From Methylophaga sp. (GTDB lineage: Bacteria > Pseudomonadota > Gammaproteobacteria > Nitrosococcales > Methylophagaceae), in assembly GCF_030651745.1 (NCBI RefSeq), contig NZ_JAUSCC010000021.1, positions 1-9,788 on the forward strand: a stretch of DNA of 9,788 nt, read 5' to 3'. Of the stretch, positions 8,102-9,788 are shown piece by piece; position 1 is the first letter of the stretch; every line of letters starts with the position of its first letter. A program made the position numbers and the translations under genes. The notes below the pieces were generated by a model. The model was not told where the DNA came from. It saw only the letters and a program-made list of their open reading frames with translations, and did no database searches.

Positions 8102-8649
8102 AAGTTAACCCCTTGCTCAACTCTTGCTCTACCACCGGGCCCAACTATAATGCGTCTCTCGATGACATCAGGAATACATAAAGTAAATGTATCATTACCT
8201 ATCGCGCCTCCAGCACGTCTTACTTCACCAGAAGGCAAAAACATCACACCTACAGCGTAGTTTCCACCTGTTCTAAGTGAAATATTATTGCCCAGAGGTT
8301 GCTGCTCCATTAGTAAACAATCCTGACTTTCTATGCTGCAATCTTTTTCATTCAAATCACCATCAAACACACCATCACCATTCCAATCAGTGAAAATACG
8401 CCAGCCATCTTCCCAAACGCTATTGGTATTACTGATACGCCGCATACTCACTCGAACACCTCGGTTGATGGCTTCGGAACGGGCAACTTGAATAGAAGAA
8501 AGGAGATTATTCGCTTGGGTCGCAGCACGGTTTTCACGAATCATGGTGGCAAAGCTGGGAGCTGCGATTGACACTAAGATGACGACCACCACCAATGTGA
8601 TCATTAATTCAATCAGTGTGAAACCATTTTCAGTAGCAAACTTTTTCAC
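8092..8649 (-). CDS. fimT: GspH/FimT-family minor pilin (FimT or FimU), first gene of the pilus operon
   Basis: A 185-residue prepilin. The leader MKKFATENG precedes [24 protein letters not shown] with Glu14 at mature position 5. The rest has the GspH/FimT pattern: RSEAINRGVRVSMRR, then DGWRIFTDWNGDGVFD with a calcium-like loop at 88-96, and a C-terminal strand with Cys158 and Cys184. Near the end is GRAR (173-176), matching the GRxR motif reported to mediate DNA binding by FimT of Legionella and relatives. By position it equals fimU of P. aeruginosa; the GRxR motif favours fimT. Translation starts at GTG (8649): GGAG lies 10 nt upstream, while the only nearby upstream ATG (8665) is out of frame. 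It overlaps pilV by 10 bp. A role in pilus priming is expected; DNA uptake is an inference. Confidence 0.88.
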   Translation of the reverse strand: MKKFATENGFTLIELMITLVVVVILVSIAAPSFATMIRENRAATQANNLLSSIQVARSEAINRGVRVSMRRISNTNSVWEDGWRIFTDWNGDGVFDGDLNEKDCSIESQDCLLMEQQPLGNNISLRTGGNYAVGVMFLPSGEVRRAGGAIGNDTFTLCIPDVIERRIIVGPGGRARVEQGVNLCP

Positions 8650-8659
8650 TTTGGTGGTG

Positions 8660-8663
8660 CTCC
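8660..8663 (-). promoter_or_regulatory. Ribosome binding site that fixes the GTG start of fimT
   Basis: GGAG on the minus strand, 10 nt before the GTG at 8649. No in-frame ATG lies upstream at a usable distance, so this site is the main support for a GTG start. Confidence 0.6.
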
Positions 8664-8676
8664 ATATAGGTCTTTG

Positions 8677-8705
8677 GTTTTAACGCTAAAAGCATTGTGG
8701 GTCAA
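8677..8705 (-). promoter_or_regulatory. Candidate sigma70 promoter of the minor-pilin operon
   Basis: On the minus strand, TTGACC (8705-8700) and TAAAAC (8682-8677) are separated by 17 bp. They match the -35 consensus at 5 of 6 positions and the -10 at 4 of 6. The predicted transcript would begin near 8670, about 20 nt before the GTG and just upstream of GGAG. A perfect TATAAT on the same strand at 8818-8813 has no good -35. Support is by pattern only. Confidence 0.35.
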
Positions 8706-8853
8706 GCACTTATAAAGCCTAGCCGTTAACTAATTTTTAAATACGTGAGCCAGTTGGCAAATGTATCGGCTACATCTGTATTTTCTTCAATTAACCCATC
8801 AAAAACAGTGGAATTATAGCAGCTGGAATCCGTTATTTATGCGCAGTGGCAAT

Positions 8854-8885
8854 AGCTTGCCGCTTTGGTTAGATAAGCTTGCCGC
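8854..8885. promoter_or_regulatory. Direct repeat AGCTTGCCGC x2, candidate enhancer-binding site upstream of flgB
   Basis: Two exact 10-bp copies (8854-8863 and 8876-8885) lie 22 bp apart start to start, about two helical turns, so both face the same side of the helix. A third half-site, GGCAA at 8848-8852, is inverted relative to the first copy (GGCAA-TAGC-TTGCC). They sit about 65-100 bp upstream of the predicted flgB transcription start, the usual place for binding of a sigma54 activator such as FleR/FlrC or FleQ/FlrA. Function is inferred from position and spacing. Confidence 0.5.
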
Positions 8886-8893
8886 ATAATTCA

Positions 8894-8906
8894 TAACCTT
8901 TTGATA
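8894..8906 (-). promoter_or_regulatory. Candidate IHF site between enhancer repeats and sigma54 promoter
   Basis: The minus strand reads TATCAAAAGGTTA, matching every position of the IHF consensus WATCAANNNNTTR. It is followed by an AT-rich stretch (8902-8924). Its place between the direct repeats and the -24 element is where IHF bends DNA at many sigma54 promoters. A single short consensus match can be due to chance. Confidence 0.5.
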
Positions 8907-8924
8907 TTTATTTAAAATAATTTA

Positions 8925-8940
8925 TGGCATGCATGGTGCT
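8925..8940 (+). promoter_or_regulatory. Sigma54 (RpoN) -24/-12 promoter of the flgB operon
   Basis: TGGCATGCATGGTGCT matches TGGCACGNNNNTTGCW at all defined positions except two, and has the required 10 bp between the GG (8926-8927) and GC (8938-8939) doublets. Transcription would start near 8951, leaving a leader of about 30 nt with GGAG before flgB. The flgB operons of Pseudomonas and Vibrio are known to depend on RpoN with a FleR/FlrC-type activator, which agrees with this reading. Confidence 0.72.
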
Positions 8941-8969
8941 AGGGGTAAGTGAAAGTAAATATTTGTTGT

Positions 8970-8973
8970 GGAG
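8970..8973 (+). promoter_or_regulatory. Ribosome binding site that fixes the flgB start
   Basis: GGAG lies 7 nt before the ATG at 8981. The longer in-frame option from ATG 8924 has no such site, and its first codons lie inside the sigma54 promoter, upstream of the predicted transcript start, so it is not used. Confidence 0.85.
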
Positions 8974-8980
8974 AAACAGC

Positions 8981-9382
8981 ATGCCGATAAATTTTGATTC
9001 AGCCCTTGGAATTCATGCTGATGCATTAAGGATCCGCACACAGCGCGCAGAAATGCTGGCGACTAACTTGGTGAATGCGGATACGCCAAATTACAAAGCA
9101 AAGGATATGGATTTTCAAACGGCATTGCAGATGGCGGCATCTGGGCAAAAATCTGCCGCTTTAAACACCACCCATCAAAAGCATATTGCCGGAAACGGCG
9201 AGAATCCTTTTGAAGCGGCAACGCAATACCGTACAACACTTCAAGACTCTTTAGATGGCAACACTGTCGACGAACAGGTGGAACAGGCACAGTTTATGCA
9301 GAATGCGATTCAGTATCAGGCTAGCCTGGAGTTTTTAGGCAGTCGCTTTCAAGGTCTGACCAAAGCGATCAAAGGAGAATAA
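8981..9382 (+). CDS. flgB: Flagellar basal-body proximal rod protein FlgB
   Basis: A 133-residue protein, matching the family's usual 130-140. The N-terminus (FDSALGIHADALRIRTQRAEMLATNLVNADTPNYKAKDMDF) is the flagellar rod signature. The middle is a low-complexity, flexible stretch, and the C-terminal helix (EQVEQAQFMQNAIQYQASLEFLGSRFQGLTKAIKG) packs against the N-terminal one in the assembled rod. It has no cleaved signal and is exported by the flagellar type III system. FlgB forms the base of the rod next to the MS ring, with FliE. The start at 8981 is supported by GGAG and by the promoter lying over the upstream ATG. flgC follows after 6 bp. Confidence 0.96.
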   Translation: MPINFDSALGIHADALRIRTQRAEMLATNLVNADTPNYKAKDMDFQTALQMAASGQKSAALNTTHQKHIAGNGENPFEAATQYRTTLQDSLDGNTVDEQVEQAQFMQNAIQYQASLEFLGSRFQGLTKAIKGE

Positions 9383-9388
9383 TCTGCC

Positions 9389-9788
9389 ATGTCATTATTT
9401 AATATTTTCGATATTGCAGGCAGCGGCATGAGCGCGCAGTCACTGCGTCTCAATACTACAGCCAGTAATCTGGCCAATGCGGACAGTGTCAGCAGCAGTG
9501 TGAATGAAACTTACCGCACTCGCCAACCAATTTTCGCGACGGTTTTAGATGATGCCCAACAGGGTTTTAAATCCGGATCGGTTCAGGTTTTGGGAATAAC
9601 AGAAAGTCAGGCCCCAGTTCGGCAGGAATACAATCCTTCACATCCGTTGGCGGATGAAAATGGTTATGTCTATCACTCAAATGTGGATGCCATTGCAGAA
9701 ATGGCAAATATGATGTCGGCTTCTCGTTCGTATCAGAACAATGTTGAGATTGCCAACACTTCCAAACAATTGCTGCTGCAAACTTTGC
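9389..9788 (+). CDS. flgC: Flagellar proximal rod protein FlgC (3' end outside window)
   Basis: 133 codons are visible from the ATG at 9389, with no stop; only a few C-terminal residues should be missing, as family members end shortly after the LLLQTL motif seen here. The N-terminus MSLFNIFDIAGSGMSAQSLRLNTTASNLANADS is the rod signature. Then follow ETYRTRQPIF, YNPSHPLADENGYVYHSNVDAIAEMANMMSASRSYQNNVE and the conserved C-terminal helix. FlgC is the second proximal rod component, exported by the flagellar type III system. AAAGGAG lies across the end of flgB, 11 nt before the ATG, and the two genes are surely cotranscribed; flgD and the rest of the operon should follow. Confidence 0.96.
   Translation, partial: MSLFNIFDIAGSGMSAQSLRLNTTASNLANADSVSSSVNETYRTRQPIFATVLDDAQQGFKSGSVQVLGITESQAPVRQEYNPSHPLADENGYVYHSNVDAIAEMANMMSASRSYQNNVEIANTSKQLLLQTL

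Larger units (their letters stand above)
8650..8980. other. Divergent intergenic region between pilus and flagellar operons
   Basis: 331 bp without a convincing gene. The left end (8650-8705) holds the leader and putative promoter of fimT. The right end (8848-8980) holds the flgB control region: direct repeats, an IHF-like site, a sigma54 promoter and a leader. In the middle (about 8706-8847) I recognise no RNA gene, hairpin or further operator, apart from the isolated TATAAT on the minus strand noted under the promoter entry. Confidence 0.7.

Noticed and set aside
8813..8818. Perfect TATAAT on the minus strand as the pilin-operon promoter
   Set aside because: No acceptable -35 lies 16-18 bp upstream, there is no TG extension, and it would leave a leader of about 160 nt; kept only as a weak alternative to 8677-8705.
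8847..8860. Alternative sigma54 promoter TGGCAATAGCTTGC
   Set aside because: Only 9 bp separate GG and GC; sigma54 promoters need 10. The sequence is better explained as part of the inverted/direct repeat cluster.
8924..9382. Longer FlgB starting at ATG 8924
   Set aside because: The extra 19 residues are not FlgB-like, no ribosome binding site is present, and the codons lie within the sigma54 promoter and upstream of its predicted transcript start.

Overview
The window looks like chromosomal DNA from a moderately AT-rich, motile, probably marine or aquatic gammaproteobacterium. The evidence is a Pseudomonas-type minor-pilin operon (fimT/fimU-pilV-pilW-pilX-pilY1-pilY2-pilE order), a sigma54-type promoter in front of flgB, and a type I secreted RTX adhesin of the VC_A0849 subclass. 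A Methylophaga-like or related genus is a guess only; no 16S or other taxonomic marker is present.

Layout. (1) Positions 2-1489, plus strand: the C-terminal 495 residues of a larger secreted adhesin whose 5' end lies outside the window. It begins inside a perfect 9-bp tandem array coding for Thr-Asp-Pro, then has a jelly-roll-like domain, an Ig-like/beta domain and an RTX/type I secretion C-terminus. (2) Positions 1516-1548: a perfect 14-bp inverted repeat with T-tracts on both strands, acting as a shared terminator for the convergent genes. (3) Positions 8649 down to 1562, minus strand: a tight seven-gene operon for the type IV pilus tip/priming complex, with gaps of at most 15 bp and several overlaps. 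(4) Positions 8650-8980: a 331-bp divergent intergenic region with a candidate sigma70 promoter for the pilin operon and, for flgB, a sigma54 -24/-12 promoter, a perfect IHF consensus and an upstream 10-bp direct repeat. (5) Positions 8981-9788, plus strand: flgB and nearly complete flgC, the start of a flagellar rod operon.

How it fits together. Five prepilin-like proteins (FimT, PilV, PilW, PilX, PilE) and the large tip adhesin PilY1 are expected to form the complex that primes pilus assembly and sits at the pilus tip. FimT carries a C-terminal GRAR sequence matching the GRxR motif linked to DNA binding in FimT proteins of naturally competent relatives. With the secreted adhesin on one side and the flagellar rod operon on the other, three surface systems for attachment, twitching/DNA uptake and swimming lie side by side.

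I see no wholly novel system. The most checkable new points are the promoter architecture of the flgB operon, the TDP array as a length-variable linker, and the GRxR-bearing FimT at the fimU position.
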